Positions 24,303 through 32,891 of a DNA stretch of 64,000 bases are shown piece after piece; within the stretch, counting starts at the first letter, position 1; each line of letters starts with the position of its first letter. The stretch is from Cellulomonas taurus (GTDB lineage: Bacteria; Actinomycetota; Actinomycetes; Actinomycetales; Cellulomonadaceae): the NCBI RefSeq assembly GCF_012931845.1, contig NZ_CP051884.1, forward strand, positions 806,001 through 870,000, read 5' to 3'. A model generated the notes under the pieces. It ran no database searches. It worked only from the letters and a program-made list of their open reading frames with translations, and was not told the origin of the DNA. A program made the translations under genes and the position numbers.

Positions 24303-25158
24303 GGACGGTGCTCCTGGTGAGAGTGGTGAAGAAGAGCTCGAGGGCGCCGAGCGCGGCGGCTTCCAGGTCGACGTCCAGCCCGCGGCGCACCGCCAGATGG
24401 ATCGCGGCGACCCCCAGCGGCGGCAGGTCGGTGCGCTCCACCAACCCGGCGGGCACCGCCCCGGCGCTGGGCAGCACCGCCACCCCGAGTCCGGCCCGGG
24501 CGGCGGCCATCACGCCCTCCAGGCTGGTGGACTCGGCCGCCAGCAGGACCCGACGGCCGGCCTCGCCGAGTTCGGTCATCGCCCGCCGCCGCATGCCGCA
24601 CGGCTCGGAGTAGGCGACCAGCGGGACGGTGTCGTCCAGGGACAGCCCCGGCCGGGCGAACCAGCGCAGCGGCAGGGTGCCGACCGGGCGGCCCGGTGTC
24701 TGCGGACCGAGGGCGAGCAGCACCGCCACGTCGATGGAGCCACGGTCGATCGCCTCGGCCATCTGGGTCGAGCGGTCGATGCTGAACTGCACCGGCCGGT
24801 CCGGGTAGGCGTCCTTGAGCGCGGTGAGCAGTCCGGGCAGCACCTGGTCGGCGGCGGTCTCGGTGGAGCCGATCACCACGGTGCGCCGACCGGCGGCGTC
24901 CAGCCGGGCCAGGGCGTCGTCGTGCACCGCGAGGATGCGTCGTGCCTCGGCCAGCAGGCGCTCGCCGGCCGGGGTGAACCGGGTGCCACGGCCCTGCCGT
25001 TCGACCAGGGGGGTGTGCAGCCGCCGTTCCAGGCTGCGCACGTGCTGGCTCACGGTGGGCTGACTCAGGTGCAGCGCGACCGCCGCCCGGCCGAAGCCAC
25101 CGCAGTCGGCGATGGCGACGAAGGAACGCAGCTGCACCAGGTCGAGGGCGGCGGTCAT
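24292..25158 (-). CDS. LysR family transcriptional regulator
   Basis: A 288-residue LysR regulator. The winged HTH occupies residues ~7-66 (QLRSFVAIADCGGFGRAAVALHLSQPTVSQHVRSLERRL). A periplasmic-binding-like effector domain follows (VVIGSTETAADQVLPGLL onward). It is encoded inside the operon, in the same direction, overlapping the ATPase gene by 4 nt and the sulfurtransferase gene by 11 nt, instead of being divergently transcribed as most LysR genes are. By analogy with CysB/Cbl it may sense a sulfur metabolite and control the operon; that is inference. Confidence 0.92.
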   Translation of the reverse strand: MTAALDLVQLRSFVAIADCGGFGRAAVALHLSQPTVSQHVRSLERRLHTPLVERQGRGTRFTPAGERLLAEARRILAVHDDALARLDAAGRRTVVIGSTETAADQVLPGLLTALKDAYPDRPVQFSIDRSTQMAEAIDRGSIDVAVLLALGPQTPGRPVGTLPLRWFARPGLSLDDTVPLVAYSEPCGMRRRAMTELGEAGRRVLLAAESTSLEGVMAAARAGLGVAVLPSAGAVPAGLVERTDLPPLGVAAIHLAVRRGLDVDLEAAALGALELFFTTLTRSTVHDH

Positions 25159-26726
25159 CGGGTCACCGCCAGGCGGCCCGGCACCGCGTCCAGCAGGTCG
25201 CGGGTCCGGTCGTGCCGCGGCGCGGTGAACACCTCCGCCGTCGGGCCCGACTCCACCAACCGGCCGCGGTGCAGCACGGCGACCCGGTGGGCGACCTGGG
25301 CCACCACCGCCAGGTCGTGCGAGACCAGCAGGTAGGACACCCCGAGGTCGCGTTGCAGTTCGGCCAGCAGATCGAGGATCTGCGCCTGCACCGACACGTC
25401 GAGGGCCGACACCGGTTCGTCCAGCAGCAGGATCTCCGGGTCCAGTGCCAGTGCCCGGGCGATGGCGACCCGCTGCCGCTGCCCACCGGAGAGTTCGGCC
25501 GGCAGCCGGGACAGGGCGTCCGAGGGCAACCCGACCCGCTCGATCAGCTCGGCCGCCCGGGTGCCGCGCGAGCGGCGGTCGCCGATCCCGAAGGACACCA
25601 GCGGTTCGGCCACCGACTCGGCCACGGTGAACCGTGGGTCCAGGGCGGCGAACGGGTTCTGGTGCACCAGCTGGATCCGGCGGCGCAGCGGTCGCCACTG
25701 CTTCCACCCGGCGTCGGTGAGGTCCTGCCCGTCCAGCTCGATCCGACCGGCGGTCAGCCGCTGGAGACCCAGGGCCACCCGCAGGGCCGTGGTCTTGCCG
25801 GAACCCGACTCACCGACCACCGCCAGGGTGCGGCCGCGCTGCACCGCCAGGTCCACCCCGTCCAGCACCCGGCCCGAGCCGGGGAAGTCGACGGTGGCCC
25901 CGGTGAGCCGAAGCACCTCGGGGGCCGGGTCGTCGGCCCGGAGCCGGAAGCCGCGCAGACCGGGTGCCGCGGCGATCAGCCGGCGGGTGTACGGCTCCTG
26001 CGGGCGTTCGACCACGGTGGCGGTAGGCCCGTGCTCCACCACCCGACCGTCCTGCATCACCACGATCCGGTCCGCCCGGTCGGCGGCCATCGCCAGGTCG
26101 TGGGTGATGATCAGCAGCGCGGTGCCGGTGTCCCGGACCTGTCCGGTGAGGTGGTCCAGGATCCGGCGCTGCACCGTCACGTCCAGCGCGGAGGTCGGTT
26201 CGTCGGCGACCACCAGGCGTGGCTTGCCGGCCAGGGCGAGGGCGATCAGCACCCGCTGCCGCAGCCCGCCGGACAGTTCGTGCGGGTACTGCCGGGCACG
26301 CAGCTCGGGATCGTCCACCCCGGCCTCGTGCAGCAGCTGCAGTACCTCCACCTGGGCCGCCCGTCGCGGGACCCCGCGCAGGCGCACCGCCTCGGCCAGC
26401 TGGCTGCCGACCCGGCGGGTCGGGTCCAGGCCGACCATCGGGTCCTGCGGCACCAGACCGACCACCCGGCCGCGCAGCCCCCGGCGCACCCGCTCACCGG
26501 CATGCGTCACGTCCAGGCCGTCGACCTCGATGCGGCCGCCGGTGATCCGACCGGCGGCGGGCAGCAGCCCGAGCAGCGCGGCGGCGGTGGTGGTCTTGCC
26601 GGAGCCGGATTCGCCGACCACCGCCAGCACCTCGCCGGGGGCGATGTCGAGCGAGACACCCCGGACGGCGGGGGCGTGCTGGCCGTAGGTGACCTCCAGC
26701 CCGGTGAGCCGGGCGACGGCGGTCAT
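25155..26726 (-). CDS. Dipeptide/nickel-type ABC transporter, fused dual ATPase
   Basis: A 523-residue protein holding both nucleotide-binding domains of an oligopeptide-type importer. Domain 1 has Walker A GESGSGKTT (residues 38-46), signature LSGGLRQRV and Walker B LVVADEPTS. Domain 2 has another GESGSGKTT, signature LSGGQRQRVAIARALAL and Walker B ILLLDEPVS. Both are intact. In separate-subunit systems these would be DppD and DppF. It is coupled by 4-nt overlaps to the permease gene upstream and the LysR gene downstream. With the two permeases and the binding protein it makes a complete importer, whose cargo is probably an organosulfur compound or peptide. Confidence 0.93.
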   Translation of the reverse strand: MTAVARLTGLEVTYGQHAPAVRGVSLDIAPGEVLAVVGESGSGKTTTAAALLGLLPAAGRITGGRIEVDGLDVTHAGERVRRGLRGRVVGLVPQDPMVGLDPTRRVGSQLAEAVRLRGVPRRAAQVEVLQLLHEAGVDDPELRARQYPHELSGGLRQRVLIALALAGKPRLVVADEPTSALDVTVQRRILDHLTGQVRDTGTALLIITHDLAMAADRADRIVVMQDGRVVEHGPTATVVERPQEPYTRRLIAAAPGLRGFRLRADDPAPEVLRLTGATVDFPGSGRVLDGVDLAVQRGRTLAVVGESGSGKTTALRVALGLQRLTAGRIELDGQDLTDAGWKQWRPLRRRIQLVHQNPFAALDPRFTVAESVAEPLVSFGIGDRRSRGTRAAELIERVGLPSDALSRLPAELSGGQRQRVAIARALALDPEILLLDEPVSALDVSVQAQILDLLAELQRDLGVSYLLVSHDLAVVAQVAHRVAVLHRGRLVESGPTAEVFTAPRHDRTRDLLDAVPGRLAVTR

Positions 26727-27625
26727 CGGCCGACCTCCTCGACCGTGCGGGCCAGGTGGTTCAACGCCAGGACCAGCAGGCCGACGAACAGGCCCGGCAG
26801 CAGGCTCAGCCACGGGCTGGTCACTAGGTAGTTCCGCCCGGCGGAGATCAGCGTCCCCCACTCGGCGGCCGGCGGCTCGGCCCCGAACCCGAGGAAGGAC
26901 AGCGCCGCCACCGCGATGATCGCCGCGCCGAAGTCCAGCACCGCGAGCACCGCCACCGGGCCCCAGGAGTTCGGCAGCACATGCCGCAGCAGCACCCGGC
27001 CCCAGGAGCCGCCGCCGGTGCGGGCCGCCTCCACGTAGGGCAGCGTCTTGACCCGCAGCACCTCGGCGCGGGTGGTGCGGGCGAAGCCCGGGATGATCCC
27101 GACCCCGACCGCCACCGCGACCGGCACGGTGCCGAAGCCGACGGCCGTCACGATGGCCAGGGCGAGCAGCAGACCGGGGATGGCGAGCAGCACGTCCACC
27201 GCCCGCATCACCAGGGCGTCCACCCAGCCGCCGACGAACCCGCTGAGCACCCCGAGGCCGAGTCCGCCGACCAGCGCGATGCCGATCGCCAGCGCGGTGG
27301 CCTGGATGGTGAGCGCCCCGCCGTGCAGCACCCGGGAGAACAGGTCGCGGCCCAGCTCGTCGGTGCCGAACAGGTGGGCGGCACTCGGCGGCAGCAGCTT
27401 GTCGGCCGGTGCCGTCGCATAGGGGTCGGCCGAGGTGAACCAGGTCGGCGCCAGGGCCGACAGGATCACGAAGCCGGTGAACGCCAGCGCGATCAGGAAG
27501 CCGGGCCGGCGCAGCAGCGCCCGCGCGGTGGCCCGGCGTCGGGCCGCCCGGCCGGTGGTGCCGCGGGCGGGCAGGTCGACCACCGGTGCGGCGGTGGCGA
27601 CCCGGGGCTGGGTGAGGGTTGTCAT
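26723..27625 (-). CDS. ABC transporter permease, DppC type
   Basis: A 300-residue inner-membrane permease with an N-terminal cytoplasmic arm (~40 residues), a first TM helix at ~45-65, the periplasmic HLFGTDELGRDLFSRVLHGG motif characteristic of DppC/OppC, and five further TM helices. The EAA-type cytoplasmic loop (YVEAARTGGGSWGRVLLRHVLPN) contacts the ATPase. The start ATG overlaps the DppB-type gene by 4 nt, and the frame upstream of it is a shadow. It pairs with the neighbouring permease as a heterodimer. Confidence 0.93.
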   Translation of the reverse strand: MTTLTQPRVATAAPVVDLPARGTTGRAARRRATARALLRRPGFLIALAFTGFVILSALAPTWFTSADPYATAPADKLLPPSAAHLFGTDELGRDLFSRVLHGGALTIQATALAIGIALVGGLGLGVLSGFVGGWVDALVMRAVDVLLAIPGLLLALAIVTAVGFGTVPVAVAVGVGIIPGFARTTRAEVLRVKTLPYVEAARTGGGSWGRVLLRHVLPNSWGPVAVLAVLDFGAAIIAVAALSFLGFGAEPPAAEWGTLISAGRNYLVTSPWLSLLPGLFVGLLVLALNHLARTVEEVGR

Positions 27626-28617
27626 CGTGACCTCGCGATCCGGGGGTCGAGCAGCGGGTAGAGCAGGTCGACCAGCAGGTTCACCAGCACGAAGGCGGCG
27701 GCCGCCAGCACGACGATCGCCTGCACCACGGGGACGTCCTGGTTCAGCACCGACTCCTGGGCGAGGGTGCCCACCCCCTGCCGGGCGAACACCGTCTCGG
27801 TGACGATCGCGCCGGTGACGGTGCCGCCGACCAGCAGACCGAGGATGGTCAGGGTGGGCAGGGCGGCATTGCGCAGCGCGTGCCGCCCGATCACCGCCGC
27901 CCGGCTCAATCCGGTGGCGGTGGCGGTGGTGATGTACGGCTCGGCCAGCGTGTCGGTGAGGCTGCGGGTGAGCACCTGGGCGAAGGCGGCACCGGTCGGG
28001 ATCGCCATCGTGACGGCGGGCAGGATCAACGCCTGCGGGCCCGCCGACCCGGTGGACGGCAGCCAGCCGAGGCTGAAGGCGAAGACCTGGATCAGCAGCA
28101 GGCCGATCCAGAACGACGGGAACGCCACCCCGGCGGACGGCAACCGGGTCAGCAGCAGGCGCAGCGGCGACCACCGGACGGAGGCGGCCAGCCAGGCGAC
28201 CAGTACCCCGCCGCCGAGCGCGATCAGGATCGCCAGGCCGGAGAGTTGCAGCGTGCCGGGCAGGCGCTGGGCGATCAGCTCGGTGACCGGGATGCCCTTG
28301 GTGGTGGAGGTGCCCAGATCGCCGTGCAGTGCCCCGGTGAGCATCGACCAGTACTGCCCGAGCACCGGCTGGTCCAGGCCGTACCGTGCCTGGGCCTCGG
28401 CGAGCTGGGCCGGGGTGAGCGAGTCCAGCTCGACGTTGTTGGCCGACAGCACCATCGCCAGCGGGTCGCTGGGCAGCAGCCAGAGGATGGCGAAGGTGAC
28501 GGTGTAGGCGGCCCACAGCACGCCGACCGCTTGCAGCACCCGGCCGGTGATGTACCCGGCCGGGCCCCAGCGCAGGGACCTGACCCGGGGCGGGGCCAGG
28601 ACCGCCGCGGCGGTCAC
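27622..28617 (-). CDS. ABC transporter permease, DppB type
   Basis: A 331-residue permease with six TM helices. The first helix is followed by the periplasmic region carrying the DppB features LPSDPLAMVL and ARYGLDQPVLGQYWSMLTGALHGDLGTS. The EAA loop is YITTATATGLSRAAVIGRHALRNAALP. GTG at 28617 overlaps the stop of the binding-protein gene (GTGA). It forms the channel with the DppC-type permease. Confidence 0.93.
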   Translation of the reverse strand: MTAAAVLAPPRVRSLRWGPAGYITGRVLQAVGVLWAAYTVTFAILWLLPSDPLAMVLSANNVELDSLTPAQLAEAQARYGLDQPVLGQYWSMLTGALHGDLGTSTTKGIPVTELIAQRLPGTLQLSGLAILIALGGGVLVAWLAASVRWSPLRLLLTRLPSAGVAFPSFWIGLLLIQVFAFSLGWLPSTGSAGPQALILPAVTMAIPTGAAFAQVLTRSLTDTLAEPYITTATATGLSRAAVIGRHALRNAALPTLTILGLLVGGTVTGAIVTETVFARQGVGTLAQESVLNQDVPVVQAIVVLAAAAFVLVNLLVDLLYPLLDPRIARSR

Positions 28618-30263
28618 GGGGTGATCCAGGTGCCGGCGAAGTCCCCGAAGGACTCCGAGGTGAACCGGAAACCGTGCACCGCGGCCGACACGCCGGCGGT
28701 CTGCACCCGCTCGAAGGTCGGGAACGCCAGCGCGTGGTCCAGGTAGTACTGCTGGAGCTCGGCGTAGACCTCGGCCCGGGCGGTGGTGTCCAGCGTGGTG
28801 GTGCCCTGGTCCAGGAGTGCCTGCACCTCGGTGGTCTGCTCCGGGGTCAGGGCGTTCACCGCCTGGGCCTGCGATCCGGCGTACCGGGCGTCGATGATCC
28901 ACTGGATCACACCCGGGTCGGCGCGGGTGTAGTAGGTGCTGATCAGGTCGTAGTCACCGGCTGCCAGCACCTCGGAGCGCTGGGCCTGGGTGATCACGTT
29001 CAGTTCCAGGTCGATGCCGACCGCCTTGAGCTGGTCCTGGATCAGCTGGTCGCCGGCGGAGAACTGGGCGATCACCGGCGTCGAGAGGGTCAACTTCTGA
29101 CCGTCCTTGTGCCGGTAGCCGTCGTCCCCGAGCGTCCAGCCCGCCTCGTCCAGCAGCTCGGCGGCACCGTCGGCGTCGTAGGCCAGGTCGTCGCCGTGGT
29201 CCTGGTAGGCCGGGGTGGTGGTGTCGTAGATGCTGGTCACCGACGGGTACTCGGTGCCGAAGATGGTCGAGGCGTAGCTGTCCCGGTCGATCGCCTGCTG
29301 CAGCGCGTGCCGGACCCGCTCGTCGGCCAGGATCTTGCCGTCCGCGACATTCGGGTAGTAGTTGTTCGCCGGGCCGGGCAGCGACCGACTGACCACCGTG
29401 TCACCGGAGGACTGGATCAGGGCGGTGTCGTTCTCGCTGATCGGGTTGCGCGGCCAGGCGATGTCGATGGCGTCCGAGGTGAGCTGACCCACCCGCACGC
29501 TGTCCTCCGCCACGTAGGTGAAGGTGATGCCGTCCAGGTACGCCTCGCCGGTGTTCTCCCGCAGCTCGGAGCCCCAGGCGTAGCCGTCCCGCTTGGTCAG
29601 CACCGTGCTCTGGCCGGGGGAGTAGCTGTCCAGCACGAAGGGCCCGGAACCGACCACGTCCCCGAGGCAGCGCTCCTCCGGGGTCGCCTGGTACGACGAG
29701 GCGGCCAGGATCGCCAGGTTGGTGGTCGAGGTGCCCTGCAAGAAGGCGGAGTTCGGGGTGCTGAAGTGCACCACCACCGTGTCGTCGTCCACCACCTCGG
29801 TGGAGTCGTAACCGGCCAGGTACACCGCGCCGTAGGCGGTCGGCAGCTGCTCCAGGGTGGCGGCACCGGAGTCGAACGCCAGCTTCACCGACTCGGCGGT
29901 GAACGCGGTGCCGTCGGAGAACGTCACGTCGTCGCGCAGGTCGAAGGTGTAGGACAGCCCGTCGTCGGCGACCTCCCAGTCGGTCGCCAGCCACGGCACC
30001 AGCTCGCCGGTCTCCGGGTCCTGGTCGGTCAGCGAGTCGGCGAAGTTCCTGATCACCGTGCGGTGCTCGATCCAGTAGGTCTGGAACGGGTCGACGCAGG
30101 CGAAGGCGGCGTTGTCCGGGAAGAACGCGACGTCGAGGGTGCCACCGGAGACCGGGTCGCCGGTCGGGCTCTGGCCGCTGTCGGCCGCCCCGGCGGTGGA
30201 GCAGGCGGACAGGGCGACGACGAGGGCGAGGGTGGGCAGCGCCGGGCGCAGGGTGCGGGTCAT
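28614..30263 (-). CDS. ABC transporter substrate-binding lipoprotein, family 5
   Basis: A 549-residue extracellular solute-binding protein (SBP_bac_5, DppA/OppA class). The signal peptide ends in a lipobox ALSAC with Cys21. Typical parts are LVPWLATDWEVADDGLSYTFDLRDDVTFSDGTAFTAESV and VGSGPFVLDSYSPGQ, followed by the hinge region and a C-terminal lobe. It captures the ligand outside the cell for the two permeases. Given the operon, the ligand is likely to be a sulfur-containing organic compound or peptide. It starts 9 nt after the acyl-CoA-dehydrogenase-like gene. Confidence 0.93.
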   Translation of the reverse strand: MTRTLRPALPTLALVVALSACSTAGAADSGQSPTGDPVSGGTLDVAFFPDNAAFACVDPFQTYWIEHRTVIRNFADSLTDQDPETGELVPWLATDWEVADDGLSYTFDLRDDVTFSDGTAFTAESVKLAFDSGAATLEQLPTAYGAVYLAGYDSTEVVDDDTVVVHFSTPNSAFLQGTSTTNLAILAASSYQATPEERCLGDVVGSGPFVLDSYSPGQSTVLTKRDGYAWGSELRENTGEAYLDGITFTYVAEDSVRVGQLTSDAIDIAWPRNPISENDTALIQSSGDTVVSRSLPGPANNYYPNVADGKILADERVRHALQQAIDRDSYASTIFGTEYPSVTSIYDTTTPAYQDHGDDLAYDADGAAELLDEAGWTLGDDGYRHKDGQKLTLSTPVIAQFSAGDQLIQDQLKAVGIDLELNVITQAQRSEVLAAGDYDLISTYYTRADPGVIQWIIDARYAGSQAQAVNALTPEQTTEVQALLDQGTTTLDTTARAEVYAELQQYYLDHALAFPTFERVQTAGVSAAVHGFRFTSESFGDFAGTWITP

Positions 30264-30272
30264 CGGGTGTCC

Positions 30273-31436
30273 TCAGGGGGTCTCGGAGAGCAGGCGGCGG
30301 CCGGTGGCGAGCAGCGCGGCGTCCTCCTGCGGCGGGTGGACGCGGCTGGCGAGCACGTCGCGCAGGTGTCGCTCCAGCGGGTGGTGGCGGGTCAGGGCGG
30401 GATTGCCCAGGGCGGCGACGGCGGTCTGCACCGCCTCGATGGCGCTGCGGGTGGCGAGCACCTTGGCCAGACCGAACCGGGCGGCGACGGCGGGGTCCCC
30501 GGCATCGGCCCGGGCCGCCAGGCCGAGCAGCAGTTCCTCGGCCTGGACCAGCAGCGCTTCGACCTGACCGGCGGTCTGCTGGATGTGCTCGGTGGTGGCG
30601 ATCGGCCGGCCCAGCGAGGTCGGCACCCGGTCCCGGGCGAACCGGTGCAGGAACGACTGGGCGGCCCGGCCGACCCCGACGTACAGCGCGGGCAGGCCGA
30701 GCGCGATCACGCCGGGGAAGTCCTGCCGGGCGAGCTGGGACCGCGGGACGCCCCGGAAGTGGTCCAGCGGCAGCCGCACATCGGTGTAGTGCACGTCGTG
30801 GGTGCTGGTGGCGCGCTGACCCAGGTGGTCCCAGGTGCGCTCGACCCGGACCCCCGGGTCGTCACCGGGGACGACGGCGTGCGCCAGCTCCGGTTCGCCG
30901 GACGGACCGTCGTGGTCGACCGCCCACACCAGGTGGTAGGCGAGGCCCTCCGAGCCGGTGGCGAACCCCTTGCGGCCGGACAGCAGCCAGCCGTCGCCGT
31001 CCCGCCGGATCGTGGTCGCGGGCAGGCCGCCCCGGGCGGGTGCGCCCCACTCGGGTTCGGCGCGGACGGCGTTCAGCAGCACCGGGGCGTCCACCGAGCG
31101 GGTGACCACCTCGCGGTACAGCGGCTCCGGCCACCAGGGTGCGCGGTCCTGGGCCGCGTGCTGGCCGACGGTCATCGCGACGATCAGCGCCACCGCCGGA
31201 TCGCCGGCACCGAGGGCCTCGAACACCCGCACCGCGTCCACCGCCGACAGGCCCGGTCCGCCGTAGCGGCGGCCGATGCCCAGGGTGAGCAGCCCGGCGT
31301 CGTGCACGGTGTGGATGCCCGCCCACGGGAACTCGGCGGTCCGGTCGTGCTGCTCGGCGGTGGTGGCCAGGGCGGCCGTGACCTCGGCCAGTGCCGCATC
31401 CGACAGGTCGGGCAGTGCGGGCGCCTCGACGGTCAT
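30273..31436 (-). CDS. Acyl-CoA dehydrogenase-fold flavoprotein monooxygenase (DszC/SfnB-like)
   Basis: A 387-residue acyl-CoA-dehydrogenase-fold protein. The layout is the N-terminal helical domain, the middle beta domain (GWLLSGRKGFATGSEGLAYHLVWA) and the C-terminal four-helix bundle. It lacks an obvious catalytic Glu at the acyl-CoA dehydrogenase position and lies next to an LLM monooxygenase and flavin reductases. It therefore probably belongs to the FMNH2-dependent sulfur-acquisition subgroup (SfnB, DszC, DmoA-associated) rather than to beta-oxidation. The start ATG overlaps the LLM gene stop by 4 nt; the longer frame is a shadow. Substrate unknown. Confidence 0.82.
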   Translation of the reverse strand: MTVEAPALPDLSDAALAEVTAALATTAEQHDRTAEFPWAGIHTVHDAGLLTLGIGRRYGGPGLSAVDAVRVFEALGAGDPAVALIVAMTVGQHAAQDRAPWWPEPLYREVVTRSVDAPVLLNAVRAEPEWGAPARGGLPATTIRRDGDGWLLSGRKGFATGSEGLAYHLVWAVDHDGPSGEPELAHAVVPGDDPGVRVERTWDHLGQRATSTHDVHYTDVRLPLDHFRGVPRSQLARQDFPGVIALGLPALYVGVGRAAQSFLHRFARDRVPTSLGRPIATTEHIQQTAGQVEALLVQAEELLLGLAARADAGDPAVAARFGLAKVLATRSAIEAVQTAVAALGNPALTRHHPLERHLRDVLASRVHPPQEDAALLATGRRLLSETP

Positions 31437-32575
31437 GCCGACACCGCCACGGACTCCAGCGGCGGCTGGGCGACGACCTGGCCGCGCTCGCCGGTCGCCT
31501 CCCGGTGGGCCAGTTCCTCGCGCACCAGCGGGATCAGGTAGCGGCCGTAGTCGATGGCGTCGTTCAGGTTGTCGTAGCCCCGGATCGAGATCAGGTCGGC
31601 ACCCAGATCGACGTAGTCCAGGATCGCGGCCGCCACGGTCTCCGGGGTGCCCACCAGGGCGGTGGAGGCGCCGCGTGCCCCGGTGGCGCTCGCGGTGGGT
31701 GTCCACAGCGCGCGGTCGTGCCGGTCACCCCGGGCGGCGATGTCCAACAGCCGCTGCGAACCGACGTTCGCCGGTGCCTGACCCGACGACTTCTGCACCC
31801 ACAGCCCGGACCGGCCGCCGTCCTGCAGGATCGACAGGATGCGCTCGGCCTTCTCCCAGGCGAGTTCCTCGGTCGGCGCGATGATCGGCCGGAAGGTGAC
31901 CCAGGTGCGCGGGGTGTCGGTGCGGCCCGCCGCCCGGGCGGCGTCGGCGATCCGGTCGATCTGCTGCTGGGTGTCCGCCAGCGGTTCGCCCCACAGCCCG
32001 AAGATGTCGGCCAGCGCGCCGCCCTGGGCGTAGGCCTCCGCCGAGGACCCGCCCACCGACACCGGGATGGTGCCGTGCACCGGCCGCACCCGGGAGACGA
32101 AGTCCTCGAAGGAGTAGTACGTCCCCGCGTGGTCGAAGGGCTCGGTCTCGGTCCACACCCGGCGCAGGATCCGGATGTACTCCTCCTGCCGGGCGTAGCG
32201 CTCGACCTTGGTCAGCCGGTCGCCCTCGCGGGCCTGCTCGTGGTCGTCGCCCCCGGCGATGAAGTGCACCACCGCGCGGCCGTCGGACAGCTGGTCCAGG
32301 GTGGCCAGGGCCTTGGCGGCGACCGTCGGGTAGATCGTGTTCGGCCGCAGCGCCACGATCGGACGCAGATGCTCGGTGACCTGCGTGAACGCGGCGGCGA
32401 TGGTGAACGGGTCGTGGCCCGAGGAGCCGTAGGGCACCAACGAGTAGTCGAAGCCGCCCTCCTCCAGGATCCGGGCGTACCGACGCAGGTAGGTGGGGTC
32501 GATCGCGCTGTCGCGGCGACCGTTGACCTCGTTGGCGGGGTTGACGTTGATGGCGGAGATGAACTCAACGGGCAT
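31433..32575 (-). CDS. LLM-class FMNH2-dependent monooxygenase (alkanesulfonate monooxygenase-like)
   Basis: A 380-residue bacterial-luciferase-like TIM-barrel enzyme expected to use FMNH2 and O2 to cleave a C-S bond, releasing sulfite. It resembles SsuD: DYSLVPYGSSGHDPFTIAAAFTQVTEHLRPIVALRPNTIYPTVAAKALATLDQLSDGRAVVHFIAGG, read as segments, contains the flavin-pocket residues, and the C-terminal VGTPETVAAAILDYVDLGADLISIRGYD matches the SsuD pattern. ATG 32575 has GGAGG 6 nt upstream and is preferred over ATGs at 32593 and further up. It is the first structural gene of the operon, 210 nt after the Cys-rich leader ORF. Confidence 0.9.
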   Translation of the reverse strand: MPVEFISAINVNPANEVNGRRDSAIDPTYLRRYARILEEGGFDYSLVPYGSSGHDPFTIAAAFTQVTEHLRPIVALRPNTIYPTVAAKALATLDQLSDGRAVVHFIAGGDDHEQAREGDRLTKVERYARQEEYIRILRRVWTETEPFDHAGTYYSFEDFVSRVRPVHGTIPVSVGGSSAEAYAQGGALADIFGLWGEPLADTQQQIDRIADAARAAGRTDTPRTWVTFRPIIAPTEELAWEKAERILSILQDGGRSGLWVQKSSGQAPANVGSQRLLDIAARGDRHDRALWTPTASATGARGASTALVGTPETVAAAILDYVDLGADLISIRGYDNLNDAIDYGRYLIPLVREELAHREATGERGQVVAQPPLESVAVSA

Positions 32576-32785
32576 GGCTGTCCTCCGGGACATGGGTGCA
32601 CGGGGGTGCACGGTGGGCGCAGGTGAGTGCACGGCAGGGCGCACGCGGGCAAGGGCGTGCAGGGGGAACTCCGGCCAAGGGATCGACCCGGGGGCGGGAT
32701 GCGGCGAGGACGGCCCGAGCGGGCGTCAGGCAGGCAGGCGCATGGGGCTCACGGGCCCCACGGCAGGACGGTCAGCGACGACGCG
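32576..32785 (-). promoter_or_regulatory. Putative attenuator region between Cys-leader ORF and LLM monooxygenase gene
   Basis: This 210-nt 5' region is non-coding as far as I can see. It contains a 6-bp stem (TGGGGC / GCCCCA, 32743-32760), CCTGCC-type direct repeats near 32730, and three copies of the palindrome GTGCAC at 32596, 32606 and 32627 just upstream of the monooxygenase Shine-Dalgarno. These could form alternative structures that depend on whether ribosomes stall on the leader's Cys codons. No U-tract terminator is evident, so control may work by hiding the ribosome binding site or through Rho. Confidence 0.5.
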
Positions 32786-32884
32786 TCAGCGACAACAACA
32801 CAGGCGCGCGGCGACCGTGCCGGAACAACGACCGAACACCGGTGCGCTCAGCGCCCGGTGTGCGAGGGGTCGGTTCCTTGTCAT
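32786..32884 (-). CDS. Cysteine-responsive leader peptide (upstream ORF, 32 aa)
   Basis: A 32-codon ORF with ATG 7 nt downstream of a TAGCGT -10 element, so the message is probably leaderless. It ends in Arg-Leu-Cys-Cys-Cys-Arg-stop. The three consecutive Cys codons are all UGU, a choice that stands out in a genome that strongly prefers C or G in the third position, and they lie one codon before the last. A further Cys is residue 20. Short uORFs ending in a Cys run occur before sulfur-assimilation operons in mycobacteria and act as cysteine sensors: ribosome stalling at low Cys-tRNA turns on the downstream genes. Here the LLM monooxygenase operon follows after 210 nt. The frame is open further upstream to 33007, but the promoter position supports this start. 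Confidence 0.72.
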   Translation of the reverse strand: MTRNRPLAHRALSAPVFGRCSGTVAARLCCCR

Positions 32885-32891
32885 GTCGGAC

